DNA from: Betaproteobacteria bacterium
GTDB taxonomy: Bacteria > Pseudomonadota > Gammaproteobacteria > Burkholderiales > SG8-39
Direction of reading: 5' to 3'
Length of the DNA: 64,000 bases
Assembly: GCA_005881595.1 (NCBI GenBank)
Contig: VBBY01000005.1
Location: forward strand, 21,449 to 85,448
This document shows positions 31,294 through 44,108 of this stretch, one piece after another (position 1 is the stretch's first letter; each line of letters opens with the position of its first letter). The notes under the pieces are model-generated. The model saw nothing but the letters and a program-made list of their open reading frames with translations. It had not been told where the DNA came from and did no database searches. The position numbers and the translations under genes were made by a program.

Positions 31294-32511
31294 ATGAGAG
31301 ACCTTGCCGTTGCTGCCGCGGCCATGGCCGTATTCACCGTTGCCCAAGCCCAGGACAAGCCCGCCGCAGCGCCGCCGCCTTCCTGGCACCAGGGCAAGCC
31401 ACCCGCGCTCGGCGAGTCGACACTGCACCCGTTCGCGCCGAACCTGGCCGGGCGCTCGGCGAAGGACCTGCCGACCGACAAGCTGAAGGTTCCGCCCGGC
31501 TTCAAGGTCGAAGTCTGGGCCGAAGGCATTCCCGAGGCGCGCTCGCTCGCGCGCGGCGAAAAGGGCACGGTGTTCGTGAGCAACCGCCTGTCGAAGAACG
31601 TGTACGCCGTCGTGGACCGCGGCGGCACGCGCGAGGTGAAGACCATTCTCAAGGGCCTCAACTCGCCGAACGGCATCGCCTTCAGCCGCGGAACCCTGTT
31701 TGTCGCGGAGCGCGACAAGATCACGCGCTACGACGGCATCGAAGGCAGGCTCGACAATCCGGGCCAAGGCAAGGTGGTGGTCGAGGGTCTCGATCCGACC
31801 CAGCAGCCGGGGCACTACTGGAAGTACCTCGCGATGGGGCCGGACGGGAAGCTCTACTTCAACATCGGCGCCCCCGGCAACATCGTCATGCCGAACTACA
31901 CGCAGGCCTCGATCATGCGCGTGGATCCCGGCAAGGGTGTGCTCGAGAACGTCGCGCTGGGCGTGCGCAACTCGGTCGGCTTCGACTGGAATCCCAGGAC
32001 CAAGGAGCTGTGGTTCACCAACCACGGGCGCGACTGGCTGGGCGACGACTCGCCGAACGACACGCTTCACCGGGTGACGAGCAAGGGAGTCCATTTCGGC
32101 TATCCGTTCTGCCACCAGGGCGACACGCTCGACCCCGACTACGGGAAGAACCGGTCGTGCTCGGAATTCGCGCCGCCTGCGCTCAAGCTCGGCGCGCACA
32201 TCGCGCCCCTCGGCATGAAGTTCTACACCGGCAAGATGTTCCCGGCGGAATACCGGAACAACATCTTCATCGCCATGCACGGCTCGTGGAACCGCAGCAC
32301 CAAGCAGGGTTATAACGTGACGCGCGTGGTGGTCAACGACAAGGGCAAGGTCATCAGGTCGGTGCCATTCCTGACCGGCTTTCTGCAGGACGAGAGAGGC
32401 GATCCGCCGATGTGGGGCCGCCCGGTCGACGTCCTGGTGATGCGCGACGGCGCGTTGCTCGTTTCCGACGACTACAACGGCGTTATCTATCGGGTCAGCT
32501 ACGGGAAGTGA
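31294..32511 (+). CDS. PQQ-dependent sugar dehydrogenase (sorbosone/aldose dehydrogenase type), periplasmic
   Basis: 405 residues with a signal peptide (VFTVAQAQ) and a Pro/Ala linker. It is a six-blade propeller of the soluble glucose/sorbosone dehydrogenase family. Typical phrases are NSPNGIAF, GVRNSVGFDWNPRT and FTNHGRDWLGDDSPND, plus HGSWNRS and GRPVDVLV near the end. These hold the residues that contact PQQ and the catalytic His in the family. GAGGAGACGAG precedes the ATG. It is coupled by GTGA to a cytochrome c gene that could take its electrons. The sugar is unknown; known relatives oxidise aldoses and sorbosone. Confidence 0.88.
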   Translation: MRDLAVAAAAMAVFTVAQAQDKPAAAPPPSWHQGKPPALGESTLHPFAPNLAGRSAKDLPTDKLKVPPGFKVEVWAEGIPEARSLARGEKGTVFVSNRLSKNVYAVVDRGGTREVKTILKGLNSPNGIAFSRGTLFVAERDKITRYDGIEGRLDNPGQGKVVVEGLDPTQQPGHYWKYLAMGPDGKLYFNIGAPGNIVMPNYTQASIMRVDPGKGVLENVALGVRNSVGFDWNPRTKELWFTNHGRDWLGDDSPNDTLHRVTSKGVHFGYPFCHQGDTLDPDYGKNRSCSEFAPPALKLGAHIAPLGMKFYTGKMFPAEYRNNIFIAMHGSWNRSTKQGYNVTRVVVNDKGKVIRSVPFLTGFLQDERGDPPMWGRPVDVLVMRDGALLVSDDYNGVIYRVSYGK

Positions 32512-33113
32512 CGGCGGCTTCGGCCACCCGGCGCGGCGCGGCGATCGCATTCGCTGCGCTGGCGCTCGGTGCGGCGAGCGTCGCCGCGGCCGATCGCGAC
32601 GCCGGCCGGCGCAAGGCCGAGGTCTGTGCCGCCTGCCACGGCCCGGCGGGCAATTCAGTGAACCCGGCAGTGCCGTCGATCGCCGGCCAGCCGGCGCAGT
32701 TCGTCGCCACCGAGCTGTTCCTGTTCCGTGAAGGCAACCGCAAGGACCCGCAGATGTCGGCGATCGCCGCGGGTCTTTCCAATGGCGACCTGAACGACCT
32801 GGCGGAATATTTCGCCGCCGAAAGGCCTGCGCCGCCCAAGCACCGCACCGCCCCGGAAAACGCCGCCGCGGCACCCGCTCTCGCGCACAAGTTCAACTGC
32901 GTGCAGTGCCACGGGCCCGAGCTCATGGGGCAGCAGCACATTCCGCGGCTGGCGGGACAGCAGCCGGACTACCTGCTCGCGCAGCTCAAGGGCTTCAAGG
33001 CGGGCACGCGCGCCGACATCGACGGCAACATGACCTCGGCCGCTCAGGCGCTCTCGGACCAGGACATCCAGGTCCTGGTCGACTATCTCGCCGGCTTGAG
33101 CTCCGGCAACTAA
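32508..33113 (+). CDS. Diheme cytochrome c, c4/c553 type
   Basis: 201-residue exported electron carrier. It starts at GTG overlapping the dehydrogenase stop and has a signal peptide (AIAFAALALGAASVAAA). Two heme c sites, CAACH and CVQCH, lie in two similar halves, each with a Met ligand candidate (KDPQMSAIAAGLS, DGNMTSAAQALS). Internal duplication and spacing match cytochrome c4. It probably passes electrons from the PQQ enzyme to a terminal oxidase. It is convergent with acnA, only 4 bases away. Confidence 0.92.
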   Translation: MTAASATRRGAAIAFAALALGAASVAAADRDAGRRKAEVCAACHGPAGNSVNPAVPSIAGQPAQFVATELFLFREGNRKDPQMSAIAAGLSNGDLNDLAEYFAAERPAPPKHRTAPENAAAAPALAHKFNCVQCHGPELMGQQHIPRLAGQQPDYLLAQLKGFKAGTRADIDGNMTSAAQALSDQDIQVLVDYLAGLSSGN

Positions 33114-33117
33114 AGTC

Positions 33118-35797
<2,680 letters not shown>

Positions 35798-35808
<11 letters not shown>

Positions 35809-35962
35809 TGACGTCTCCATCACGTTTTTTCAATTCATTCAAAAGGCGCGAGCGCTCTTCCAGCAGCGCCGCGAGCTGCTCGTCGCAGCGCGCGATCGGC
35901 GTCGGATAGTTGCGGATTTCCTCCGACAGCTCGGCAATCCGCCGTTCCAGGTCGGTGCTCAT
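35798..35962 (-). CDS. Small coiled-coil protein, 54 aa
   Basis: A short gene between prpD and acnA, bound to both by overlaps: its ATG lies in the prpD stop (ATGA), and its last 11 bases overlap the acnA start. The protein opens [19 protein letters not shown], then [20 protein letters not shown], and ends in a charged tail. Heptad-like Leu/Ile spacing suggests a helical hairpin or dimer. A single Cys follows the TPIAR motif. I do not recognise a named family. The tight coupling and clean codon use support a real product. Its role in the operon is unknown. Confidence 0.75.
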
Positions 35963-37389
35963 GGGACGAACAGGTCCACGAATTCATTGACCGGCGTTTT
36001 CTCCAGCCGGCCGGGATCCGCGCAGAGCTCAAGAATAGTCTTCTGCTGCTCCGGCGGGAAGCGCCGCGCGAGGTTGGTCTTGAACTTCTCGACCAGGATC
36101 GGCATGCCTTCCTTGCGCCGGCGCCGGTGGCCGATCGGGTACTCGCAGAGCACTTCCTTCAGCTTGCTGCCGTCCTTGAACTCGACCGTGAGCGCGTTGG
36201 CGATCGAGCGCTTCTTCGGGTCGTGGTAGTCGCGGGTAAAGCGCTTGTCCTCCACGCACGTGATTTTCTTTCTCAAGGCATCTATCCCGGGGTCCGCGGC
36301 CACTTCGTCCTCGTAGTCCGCGGCCGTCAGGCGGCCGAAGATCAGCGGCACCGCGACCATGTACTGGATGCAGTGGTCGCGGTCGGCCGGGTTCGCGAGC
36401 GGCCCTTTCTTGTCGATGATGCGGATGGCCGCCTCATGGGTTCTGATGCGAATACGCTTGATGTCCCGGATTCGGTCTTTCACCAGAGGGTGAAGCTGCA
36501 TGGCGCATTCCACCGCGGTCTGCGCGTGGAATTCCGCCGGATACGAGATCTTGAACAGCACGTTCTCCATCACGTAGCTGCCGAAAGGGCGCTGGAACTT
36601 GAACGGCTGGCCCTTGAAGAGCACGTCGTAGAAGCCCCAGGTCCTGGCGGTGAGCGCAGACGGGTAACCCATCTCCCCGGTCCTGGAGATGAGCGCCAGC
36701 CGTACCGCCCGCGAAGCAGCATCGCCCGCGGCCCAGCTCTTGCGCGAGCCGGTGTTGGGCGCGTGGCGATAGGTGCGCAGACTCTGGCCGTCCACCCACG
36801 CCTGCGACACGGCGTTCACCACCTGCTCGTAGGTGCAGCCGAGCAGGGGCGCGACCACCGCGGCGGAGGCGACCTTCACCAGCACGACATGATCCAGGCC
36901 GACGCGGTTGAAGCTGTTCTCCAGGGCGATCACTCCCTGGATCTCGTGCGCCTTGATCATCGCCGTCAGCACGTCCCTGACGAGCAGGGGCTGCTTCTTG
37001 TTTCTCGACAGCCAATCCGCGACCGCCAGGATCGCGCCGAGGTTATCCGAGGGGTGGCCCCACTCGGCGGCGAGCCAGGTGTCGTTGAAATCGAGCCAGC
37101 GGATCATGGCGCCGATATTGAACGCCGCCTGCACCGGGTCGAGCTGGTAGCGCGTTCCAGGCACCTTCGCCCCGTTGGGCACGATTGGCCCGGGCACGAT
37201 CGGTCCGAGCAGCTTGGTGCACGCCGGGTACTCGAGCGCCTCCAGCCCGCAGCCCAGGGTGTCCATCAGGCAATAGCGCGCCGTTTCGTAGGCCGGCCTG
37301 CTCTTGATGTCGAACTTGGTCGCGTAGTCGGCGATGAGCGTCAGCACCTTGTCGGGCTTCGGCCGGACGTTCGGGGGGAAGGCCGGCAT
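35959..37389 (-). CDS. prpD: MmgE/PrpD family 2-methylcitrate dehydratase
   Basis: 476 residues. PrpD dehydrates 2-methylcitrate in propionate breakdown. Family segments include the N-terminal [40 protein letters not shown] and the central [16 protein letters not shown] and [12 protein letters not shown] short internal duplication, [12 protein letters not shown], is an oddity near residue 65. It lies between DUF3460 (TGATG overlap) and the small coiled-coil ORF. The operon context makes the methylcitrate role likely. No iron-sulfur cysteines are present, as expected for this cluster-free family. Confidence 0.94.
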   Translation of the reverse strand: MPAFPPNVRPKPDKVLTLIADYATKFDIKSRPAYETARYCLMDTLGCGLEALEYPACTKLLGPIVPGPIVPNGAKVPGTRYQLDPVQAAFNIGAMIRWLDFNDTWLAAEWGHPSDNLGAILAVADWLSRNKKQPLLVRDVLTAMIKAHEIQGVIALENSFNRVGLDHVVLVKVASAAVVAPLLGCTYEQVVNAVSQAWVDGQSLRTYRHAPNTGSRKSWAAGDAASRAVRLALISRTGEMGYPSALTARTWGFYDVLFKGQPFKFQRPFGSYVMENVLFKISYPAEFHAQTAVECAMQLHPLVKDRIRDIKRIRIRTHEAAIRIIDKKGPLANPADRDHCIQYMVAVPLIFGRLTAADYEDEVAADPGIDALRKKITCVEDKRFTRDYHDPKKRSIANALTVEFKDGSKLKEVLCEYPIGHRRRRKEGMPILVEKFKTNLARRFPPEQQKTILELCADPGRLEKTPVNEFVDLFVP

Positions 37390-37595
37390 CAGGGGTCGGC
37401 CTCGTCTAGCGGCTCGAAGGTGTACTCACTTCCTCCGGCCTTCGGCGCGTGGCGCATCGGCGGAGCCGGCGCGCGCTCGCCCGGCTTCTTGTCCCACCAG
37501 ATCGCGCGCCCCTGTTTCTGCGATTCGACCTCCTCGGGGTGCTCGGCGAGGAACTGCCGAATGAACCTGGTTAGGTCCGATTCGTACATGCTCAT
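37389..37595 (-). CDS. DUF3460 family protein, 68 aa
   Basis: Small protein opening [20 protein letters not shown], then RAIWWDKKP, which matches the DUF3460 pattern that I know mainly from betaproteobacteria. The second half is Pro-rich and probably flexible. Start and stop overlap prpC (ATGA) and prpD (TGATG), so it is translated as part of the methylcitrate operon. Function is not known. Its repeated place beside citrate/methylcitrate synthase genes in this group suggests an accessory role; that is inference. Confidence 0.85.
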   Translation of the reverse strand: MSMYESDLTRFIRQFLAEHPEEVESQKQGRAIWWDKKPGERAPAPPMRHAPKAGGSEYTFEPLDEADP

Positions 37596-38746
37596 CGCTT
37601 CTCGAGCGGAACCCACGGCAGGTTTTCCGGGCCGGTGTAATTGGCGCCCGGGCGGATGATCTTGCCGTCGACGCGCTGCTCGATGACGTGCGCCGACCAG
37701 CCGCTCGCGCGCGAGATGACGAAGATCGGCGTGAACATCGCGGTGGGCACGCCGAGCATGTGATAGGAGACCGCGCTGAACCAGTCGAGGTTGGCGAACA
37801 TCTTCTTCTCGCGCCACATCACCTGCTCGAGCCGCTCGGCGATGTCGAACAGCCTGGTGTTCCCGGCGCTCTTCGAGAGCCACCGCGCTACCGCCTTGAT
37901 CACCCCGTTGCGCGGATCGCCGGTGGTGTACACCGGATGGCCGAAGCCGATGACGATCTCCTTCGCCCGCACGCGGCGCACGATATCGGCTTCCGCCTCG
38001 TTGGGATCGGAATATCTGGACAGGACCTGGTAGGAGAACTCGTTCGCGCCGCCGTGCTTCGGGCCGCGCAGGGCGCCGATGCCGCCGCAGATCGCGCTGT
38101 ACAGGTCCGAGCCGGTGCCGGCGATCACGCGGCAGGTGAAGGTGCTGGCGTTGAATTCATGCTCGGCGTAGAGGATGAGCGAAGTGTGCATCGCGCGCAC
38201 CCATTCCGCGCCGGGTTTTTTCCCGTGCAGGAGATGCAGAAAATGGCCGCCGATGGAATCGTCGTCAGTCTCGGTCTGGATGCGCTTGCCGTGATGCGTG
38301 AAGTGATGCCAGTAGAGCAGCATCGAGCCCAGCGAAGCCATCAGCCGGTCGGCGATATCGCGCGCGCCGGCGCTGCTGTGATCCGGCTTCTCCGGCTCCA
38401 GCGTGCCGAGCACCGATACGCCGGTGCGCATCACGTCCATGGGGTGCGCGCTGCCGGGGATGTTTTCCAGCGCTGCCCGCAGCTCGCGCGGCAGCGCGCG
38501 GAGCGCTTGAAGCTTCTTCTTGTAAGCCGTGAGCTCGCCACGAGTGGGAAGTTTCTCGTGCACCAGCAGGTAGGCAATCTCCTCGAATTCGGCCTTGTCG
38601 GCGAAGTCGAGGATGTCGTAGCCGCGGTAGTGCAGGTCGTTGCCGGTGCGCCCCACGGTGCACAGCGCGGTATTCCCGGCGACGACCCCGGACAGGGCGA
38701 CCGACTTCTTGGGCTTAGCCGGCTTTGCCTCTGGAGAAGAGCTCAT
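37592..38746 (-). CDS. prpC: 2-methylcitrate synthase (citrate synthase family)
   Basis: Condenses propionyl-CoA with oxaloacetate. 384 residues from the ATG at 38746, which matches the PrpC N-terminus and overlaps prpB by 32 bases; a longer reading would be out of family. Catalytic motifs are [23 protein letters not shown] and the terminal [15 protein letters not shown]. The short dimeric form and GHPVY motif separate it from the longer GltA encoded at 44109. Next to prpB, so methylcitrate synthase rather than citrate synthase. Confidence 0.95.
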   Translation of the reverse strand: MSSSPEAKPAKPKKSVALSGVVAGNTALCTVGRTGNDLHYRGYDILDFADKAEFEEIAYLLVHEKLPTRGELTAYKKKLQALRALPRELRAALENIPGSAHPMDVMRTGVSVLGTLEPEKPDHSSAGARDIADRLMASLGSMLLYWHHFTHHGKRIQTETDDDSIGGHFLHLLHGKKPGAEWVRAMHTSLILYAEHEFNASTFTCRVIAGTGSDLYSAICGGIGALRGPKHGGANEFSYQVLSRYSDPNEAEADIVRRVRAKEIVIGFGHPVYTTGDPRNGVIKAVARWLSKSAGNTRLFDIAERLEQVMWREKKMFANLDWFSAVSYHMLGVPTAMFTPIFVISRASGWSAHVIEQRVDGKIIRPGANYTGPENLPWVPLEKR

Positions 38747-39596
38747 CCAGCTTCTTTTCGTAAGAGTGATAGTTGAGGAACTCGTACAGCTCTTCCCGGG
38801 TTTGCATTTCCGGCAGCAGGGCCTTTTGCGAGCCTTCCCGTCGCACGGTCTCAAAAGCCCTAAGCGCGGCCTTGTTCATGGCGCGGAACGCGGTCAATGG
38901 ATAGAGCGCGATGGCCACGTCCGCCGAGCGCAGCTCGGCCACGCTGTAGAGCGGCGTGCGTCCGAACTCGGTGATGTTGGCGAGGATCGGCACCTTCACC
39001 GCGGCGGCGAACTTGCGGTACATCGCGAGCTCGGTGAGCGCCTCCGGGAAGATCATGTCGGCGCCGGCTTCCACGTATTTCACCGCACGGGAAATTGCGG
39101 CGTCCAGGCCCTCGTTCGCGAGAGCATCGGTGCGCGCCATGATGACGAAGGCAGGATCGGTCCGCGCATCGACCGCCGCCTTGACGCGGTCGGCCATTTC
39201 CTCGCCGCTGACGAGCTCCTTGCCGGGACGGTGGCCGCAGCGCTTGGCGCCGGCCTGGTCCTCGATATGCATCGCCGCGGCGCCGGCCTTGATGAGCGAG
39301 CGCGTGGTGCGCGCCACGTTGAAGGCGCTGACGCCGAACCCGGTGTCGACGTCGGCGAGCAGCGGCAGGTCGCACACGTCGGTGATGCGCCGGATGTCGG
39401 TCAGCACGTCGTCGAGATTGGAGATGCCGAGGTCGGGCATGCCGAGCGAGCTGGCAGCGACGCCGGCGCCGGAAAGATAGATCGCGCGGTAGCCGACGCT
39501 CTTCGCCATCACGGCGTGATAGGCGCAGACGGTGCCGATCACCTGCAGGGGTGTTTCCTCGGTCAGCGCCTGCCTGAACTTCGCTCCGGCGCTCAT
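38715..39596 (-). CDS. prpB: 2-methylisocitrate lyase
   Basis: Splits 2-methylisocitrate into pyruvate and succinate. 293 residues of the ICL/PEP mutase superfamily. The catalytic loop is [13 protein letters not shown]; metal-binding residues lie in DVDTGFG and HIEDQ. The end of the protein ([19 protein letters not shown]) is family-like. It starts in the stop of mdh (ATGA) and runs into prpC by overlap, so the three are one transcript. Confidence 0.97.
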   Translation of the reverse strand: MSAGAKFRQALTEETPLQVIGTVCAYHAVMAKSVGYRAIYLSGAGVAASSLGMPDLGISNLDDVLTDIRRITDVCDLPLLADVDTGFGVSAFNVARTTRSLIKAGAAAMHIEDQAGAKRCGHRPGKELVSGEEMADRVKAAVDARTDPAFVIMARTDALANEGLDAAISRAVKYVEAGADMIFPEALTELAMYRKFAAAVKVPILANITEFGRTPLYSVAELRSADVAIALYPLTAFRAMNKAALRAFETVRREGSQKALLPEMQTREELYEFLNYHSYEKKLDELFSRGKAG

Positions 39597-40582
39597 AGCA
39601 GATGCTTGACGCTGTCGCGCTCTTCGTGGAGCTCCTTCAGGGTCGCGGCCATCCTTTTGCGGCTGAATTCCGAGATCTCGATGCCCTTGACGATCGAATA
39701 CCTGCCGCCCTGCGTGGTCACCGGGTAGCCGTAGATCACGCCTTCCGGGACGCCGTAGCTGCCCTCGGCAGCGATGCCCATCGTCACCCAGTCGCCCTCG
39801 CGCGTGCCGCCGATCCAGTCGCGCACGTGGCCGATCGCTGCGTTGGCCGCGCTCGCCGCCGAGGACAGCCCGCGCGCGTCGATGATCGCGGCGCCGCGCT
39901 TCTGGATGGTGGGAATGAAGGTCTGCTCGAGCCAGGTCTGGTCGCTGATCATCGGCCAGACCTTCTTGCCGTCGGCTTGGGCCTGGAAGATGTCCGGATA
40001 CTGCGTCGCCGAGTGGTTTCCCCAGACGGTGACTTTTCGAATCGAGCTGACCGGCTGCGCCACCTTGTGCGCTATCTGCGAAACGGCCCGGTTATGGTCG
40101 AGGCGCATCATGCCGGTGAACTGCGCCGGCTTCAGGCCTGGCGCGTTTTTCATCGCGATGAGGCAGTTGGTGTTCGCCGGGTTGCCGACGACCAGCACTT
40201 TCACGTCTCGCCTGGCGACCTTGTCGAGCGCTCGGCCTTGCGGCGCGAAAATCCTGCCGTTCGCCTCAAGCAGGTCCTTGCGCTCCATGCCGGGACCGCG
40301 CGGGCGGGCGCCGACCAGCAGCGCGATGTCGACATCGCGGAACGCGACCTCCGGCTCGGAGGCGGCGGCCATGCCCTGGAGCAGCGGAAAGGCGCAGTCG
40401 TCGAGCTCCATCATCACGCCCTTCAGCGCCTTCTGCGCCTTCTCGTCGGGGATCTCGAGCATCTGCAGGATCATCGGCTGGTCCGTCCCCAGCATCTCGC
40501 CCGCGGCGATGCGGAACAGCAGCGAGTAGCCGATCTGGCCGGCGGCGCCGGTCACGGCGACGCGTACGGGGGCTTTTGGCAT
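39593..40582 (-). CDS. mdh: Malate dehydrogenase
   Basis: NAD-dependent enzyme of the cytosolic-MDH-like branch common in betaproteobacteria. 329 residues with [20 protein letters not shown] (Rossmann motif), [16 protein letters not shown] (substrate arginines) and the catalytic His in [12 protein letters not shown]. It heads the leftward methylcitrate/aconitase operon and is divergent from sdhC with 86 bases between starts. In relatives a GntR regulator often sits here; none is present. Confidence 0.98.
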   Translation of the reverse strand: MPKAPVRVAVTGAAGQIGYSLLFRIAAGEMLGTDQPMILQMLEIPDEKAQKALKGVMMELDDCAFPLLQGMAAASEPEVAFRDVDIALLVGARPRGPGMERKDLLEANGRIFAPQGRALDKVARRDVKVLVVGNPANTNCLIAMKNAPGLKPAQFTGMMRLDHNRAVSQIAHKVAQPVSSIRKVTVWGNHSATQYPDIFQAQADGKKVWPMISDQTWLEQTFIPTIQKRGAAIIDARGLSSAASAANAAIGHVRDWIGGTREGDWVTMGIAAEGSYGVPEGVIYGYPVTTQGGRYSIVKGIEISEFSRKRMAATLKELHEERDSVKHLL

Positions 40583-40627
40583 GTATGCTCCGGGATGGGG
40601 GGCGCGCAGCGATGGTACCGCAGCTAG

Positions 40628-40656
40628 ACTGAGTTATTGCACTGCAGCGTTATAAT
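40628..40656 (+). promoter_or_regulatory. Promoter of the sdh-gltA-suc operon
   Basis: A perfect TATAAT (-10) lies at 40651-40656, 12 bases before the sdhC ATG. The best -35 at 17-base spacing is ACTGAG (40628-40633), which is weak, so an activator may be needed. The predicted transcript start near 40663 would leave only about six untranslated bases and no ribosome site. The gap also holds the control region of the divergent mdh gene, where I see no convincing boxes. Confidence 0.5.
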
Positions 40657-40668
40657 TGCAAGACTCCA

Positions 40669-41076
40669 ATGGCGAATGCGGCGCTGAAGAGACGACGTCC
40701 GAAGTACCTGAGCCTTGCCGCACTTGTCTTCCAGATCCGCCTGCCCCTGCCGGGGAAGGTCTCAATCCTGCACCGCATCTCCGGCGCGCTGCTCGTCTTT
40801 CCGCTGGCGGCATGGCTGCTCTATCTGCTCGACCAGAGCCTCGCCTCCGAGGAAGGCTTCAACCACGTCAAGGACCACTATCTGCAGGCGCCTCTCGCGA
40901 AGGCGGGGCTGCTGGTCTTCATCTGGGCGTATTGCCATCACTTCTGCGCCGGCATTCGCTTTCTTCTCCTGGATATCAACCAGGGCATCGAGCTGCAGGC
41001 GGCGCGCCGCAGCGCCGCGCTGGTGCTCGCGGTGAGCCTCGCGCTCACGGCGTACTTCGGATACCGCGTATGGTGA
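40669..41076 (+). CDS. sdhC: Succinate dehydrogenase cytochrome b556 subunit
   Basis: 135-residue membrane anchor of complex II with three helices. The [21 protein letters not shown] segment is the SdhC signature, including the quinone-site Ser/Arg region, and the later [15 protein letters not shown] holds the heme-side His. First gene of the rightward operon. Its last bases overlap sdhD. No Shine-Dalgarno sequence is seen before its start. Confidence 0.96.
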   Translation: MANAALKRRRPKYLSLAALVFQIRLPLPGKVSILHRISGALLVFPLAAWLLYLLDQSLASEEGFNHVKDHYLQAPLAKAGLLVFIWAYCHHFCAGIRFLLLDINQGIELQAARRSAALVLAVSLALTAYFGYRVW

Positions 41077-41414
41077 ACCGCGTCATCGTCGGCGCGCACT
41101 ACGGCATGGGCAGCTGGCTCGCGCAGCGCATCACCGCCGTGATCATGGCGGTCTACAGCCTGATCCTCGGCTTCGTGCTGATCGAAGAGGGGCCGTTCGA
41201 TTACGCCGAGTGGCAGGAGCTGTTCGCGAACGGCTGGATGCGCGTCGCGACGCTGCTCTTCGCCGCGGGCCTAGCCTGGCACGCCTGGGTCGGCATGCGC
41301 GACATCTGGATGGATTACGTCAAGCAGGACGGGCTGCGCCTCGCCTTGCAGGTGCTGACAGTGCTCCTGCTCGCCTGCTACCTAGGCTGGGCCGTGCAGG
41401 TTCTCTGGCGGTGA
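41070..41414 (+). CDS. sdhD: Succinate dehydrogenase membrane anchor subunit
   Basis: 114 residues with three helices. Typical segments are [18 protein letters not shown] and the heme ligand region [18 protein letters not shown]. It anchors SdhAB and helps bind heme b and ubiquinone. It starts inside the end of sdhC and overlaps the sdhA start by GTGA. Confidence 0.95.
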   Translation: MVNRVIVGAHYGMGSWLAQRITAVIMAVYSLILGFVLIEEGPFDYAEWQELFANGWMRVATLLFAAGLAWHAWVGMRDIWMDYVKQDGLRLALQVLTVLLLACYLGWAVQVLWR

Positions 41415-43180
41415 TCCCGGTCCGCAAATTCGACGCGATCGTGGTCGGAGCTGGAGGCTCGGGCATGCGCGCCGCGCTGGAGCTCGCGCGCCGGGAGCTC
41501 AAGGTCGCGGTGCTCTCGAAGGTCTTCCCGACGCGCTCGCACACCGTGGCAGCACAGGGCGGAATCGCCGCGCCGCTCGCCAATTCGACCGAGGACCACT
41601 GGCACTGGCACATGTACGACACCGTCAAGGGCTCCGACTACCTCGGCGACCAGGACGCGATCGAATACATGTGCCGCCGCGCCATCGAAGTGGTGGTCGA
41701 GCTCGAGCACATGGGCATGCCCTTCGACCGCCTCGAGAACGGCAAGATCTATCAGCGCCCCTTCGGCGGCCATACGCAGAACTACGGCAGCCCGAAGATG
41801 GCGATGCGCGCCTGCGCGGCGGCCGATCGCACCGGGCACGCGATGCTGCACACGCTGTACCAGCAGAACGTGCGCGCCAACACGCAGTTCTTCGTCGAAT
41901 GGATGGCGCTCGACCTGGTGCGCGACCCGCAGGACGGCGCCGTCATCGGCGTCACGGCCCTCGAGATGGAGAGCGGCGAGCTCTATCTGCTGCAGGCGAA
42001 AGCGGTGCTCCTGGCGACCGGCGGCGCCGGCCGTATCTACCTGTTCACGACCAACGCCTTCATCAACACCGGCGACGGCCTGGGAATGACCGCCCGCGCC
42101 GGCCTGCCGCTGCAGGACATGGAGTTCTGGCAATTCCACCCCAGCGGCGTGGCCGGCGCCGGGGTGCTCATCACCGAGGGCGTGCGCGGCGAGGGCGGCT
42201 ATCTGGTCAACAAGAACGGCGAGCGCTTCATGGAGCGCTATGCGCCGAGCGCCAAGGACCTGGCGAGCCGCGACGTCGTGTCGCGCGCTATGATCACCGA
42301 GATAAAGGAGGGCCGGGGCTGCGGTCCAGAGGGCGACTACCTGCTGCTCAAGCTCGATCATCTCGGCTCGGAAGTGATCCAGCATCGGCTGCCGGGGATC
42401 CGCGAGATCGCGATCAAGTTCGCCAACGCCGATCCGATCCGCGATCCGATCCCGGTGGCGCCGACGGTGCACTATCAGATGGGCGGCATCCCGACGAATT
42501 ACATGGGACAGGTGGTGGCGCCCGAGGGCTCGAGCAAGGAGGCCATCGTCCCGGGCCTGTTCGCCGCCGGCGAATGCTCCTGCGTATCGGTGCACGGCGC
42601 CAACCGCCTCGGCACCAACTCGCTGCTCGACCTGCTGGTGTTCGGCAAGTCCTCGGGCGAGCAGATGCTCAAGGACATCCACGCGCAGCCGAAGCCGCAC
42701 CGCAACCTGCCGAAGGACGCGGGCGAGGCCACCCGCGCGCGCCTCGCGCGGCTAGACGCGGCGAATTCCGGCGAGCGCGTGGCCGACGTTCTGAACGACC
42801 TGCGCCGCGCGATGCAGGCGCATTGCGGGGTGTTCCGCTTTCCGGACCACCTGGCCGACGGAGTGCGCAAGATGAACGAGATCGCCGGCCGCGCGCAGAG
42901 AATTTTCATCCACGACAAATCGAAGGTGTTCAATACCGCCCGCGTGGAGGCGCTCGAGCTCGAGAACCTGGTCGAGACCGCCGTGGCGACGGCGGTGTCG
43001 GCGGAAGCGCGCAAGGAGAGCCGCGGCGCGCACAGCAGGAGCGATTTCCCCGAGCGCGACGACAAGAACTGGATGAAGCACACGCTCTGGATCAAGGAAG
43101 GCAACCGGCTGGACTACAAGCCGGTGCACCTCAGGCCGCTGTCGGTCGAAACGATGGAACCCAAGGTACGCACCTACTGA
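41411..43180 (+). CDS. sdhA: Succinate dehydrogenase flavoprotein subunit
   Basis: Oxidises succinate to fumarate. 589 residues from a GTG overlapping the sdhD stop. FAD motif [16 protein letters not shown], covalent flavin site [13 protein letters not shown], substrate-binding [15 protein letters not shown] and RGEGGYL, and [16 protein letters not shown]. The C-terminal WMKHTLW region is complete. Confidence 0.98.
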   Translation: MIPVRKFDAIVVGAGGSGMRAALELARRELKVAVLSKVFPTRSHTVAAQGGIAAPLANSTEDHWHWHMYDTVKGSDYLGDQDAIEYMCRRAIEVVVELEHMGMPFDRLENGKIYQRPFGGHTQNYGSPKMAMRACAAADRTGHAMLHTLYQQNVRANTQFFVEWMALDLVRDPQDGAVIGVTALEMESGELYLLQAKAVLLATGGAGRIYLFTTNAFINTGDGLGMTARAGLPLQDMEFWQFHPSGVAGAGVLITEGVRGEGGYLVNKNGERFMERYAPSAKDLASRDVVSRAMITEIKEGRGCGPEGDYLLLKLDHLGSEVIQHRLPGIREIAIKFANADPIRDPIPVAPTVHYQMGGIPTNYMGQVVAPEGSSKEAIVPGLFAAGECSCVSVHGANRLGTNSLLDLLVFGKSSGEQMLKDIHAQPKPHRNLPKDAGEATRARLARLDAANSGERVADVLNDLRRAMQAHCGVFRFPDHLADGVRKMNEIAGRAQRIFIHDKSKVFNTARVEALELENLVETAVATAVSAEARKESRGAHSRSDFPERDDKNWMKHTLWIKEGNRLDYKPVHLRPLSVETMEPKVRTY

Positions 43181-43875
43181 TGAAACTCTCCGTTTATCGC
43201 TTCGACCCGGACAAGGACGAGCGTCCTTACATGAAAGACTATGAGGTCACGCCGGAGGCCTCCGACCGGATGCTGCTCGACGTGCTCGTCAGGGCCAAGG
43301 TGCAGGACGATTCGCTGTCGTTCCGGCGCTCCTGCCGCGAAGGCGTGTGCGGCTCTGATGCGATGAACATCAACGGCAAGAACGGCCTGGCCTGCATCAC
43401 CAGGGTGGCCGACCTGCCGCAGCACGTCACGCTGCGCCCGCTGCCGGGGCTGCCGGTGATCCGCGACCTGATCGTCGACATGACGCAGTTCTTCAAGCAG
43501 TACCACTCGATCAGGCCCTACGTGATCAACAACGATCCGCCGCCCGAGCGCGAGCGGCTGCAGTCGCCGCAGGAGCGCGAGGAGCTGGACGGCCTCTACG
43601 AGTGCATCCTGTGCGCCTGCTGCTCGACCTCGTGCCCGTCGTTCTGGTGGAACCCCGACAAGTTCGTCGGTCCCGCCGGGCTGCTGCAAGCCTATCGGTT
43701 CATCGCCGACAGCCGCGACCAGGTGAGCTCCGAGCGCCTCGACAACCTCGAGGATCCGTACCGCCTGTTCCGCTGCCACACCATCATGAACTGCGTCGAC
43801 GCGTGCCCGAAGAACCTCAACCCGACGCGCGCCATCAACAAGATCAAGGAGCTGCTCGTCAAGCGCGCGGTATGA
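43180..43875 (+). CDS. sdhB: Succinate dehydrogenase iron-sulfur subunit
   Basis: 231 residues. The [2Fe-2S] site is CREGVCGSDAMNINGKNGLAC-like in the first half (bases about 43333-43395). The [4Fe-4S] and [3Fe-4S] clusters use CILCACCSTSCPSFWW and CHTIMNCVDACPKNLNP. It passes electrons from SdhA to ubiquinone. Start overlaps the sdhA stop (TGATG) and its stop overlaps sdhE. Confidence 0.98.
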   Translation: MKLSVYRFDPDKDERPYMKDYEVTPEASDRMLLDVLVRAKVQDDSLSFRRSCREGVCGSDAMNINGKNGLACITRVADLPQHVTLRPLPGLPVIRDLIVDMTQFFKQYHSIRPYVINNDPPPERERLQSPQEREELDGLYECILCACCSTSCPSFWWNPDKFVGPAGLLQAYRFIADSRDQVSSERLDNLEDPYRLFRCHTIMNCVDACPKNLNPTRAINKIKELLVKRAV

Positions 43876-44096
43876 CGAATTCGATCGACACAAATCGGCT
43901 GAAGTGGAAGTGCCGCCGGGGCCTGCTCGAGCTCGATCTGGTTCTCGAGAGGTACGTGAAGACCAATCCGCCGGATGAAAGGCTTTCCGAGCTGCTCGAT
44001 CTGCCCGACAACGATCTGTGGGACATCGTCTGCGGCCGCAGCGACCGGTACGCTTCCCACCTGCGCGAGACCGTGGCGCGGCTGCGCGCCGTCTAG
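43872..44096 (+). CDS. sdhE: FAD assembly factor SdhE
   Basis: 74-residue protein that helps attach FAD to SdhA. The RRGLLELDLVLERYV motif (RGxxE) and the later LPDNDLWDIVCGR are diagnostic of the SdhE/YgfY family. ATGA overlap with sdhB. Located exactly where betaproteobacterial operons place it. Confidence 0.95.
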   Translation: MTNSIDTNRLKWKCRRGLLELDLVLERYVKTNPPDERLSELLDLPDNDLWDIVCGRSDRYASHLRETVARLRAV

Positions 44097-44108
44097 AGGT
44101 TAACGACC

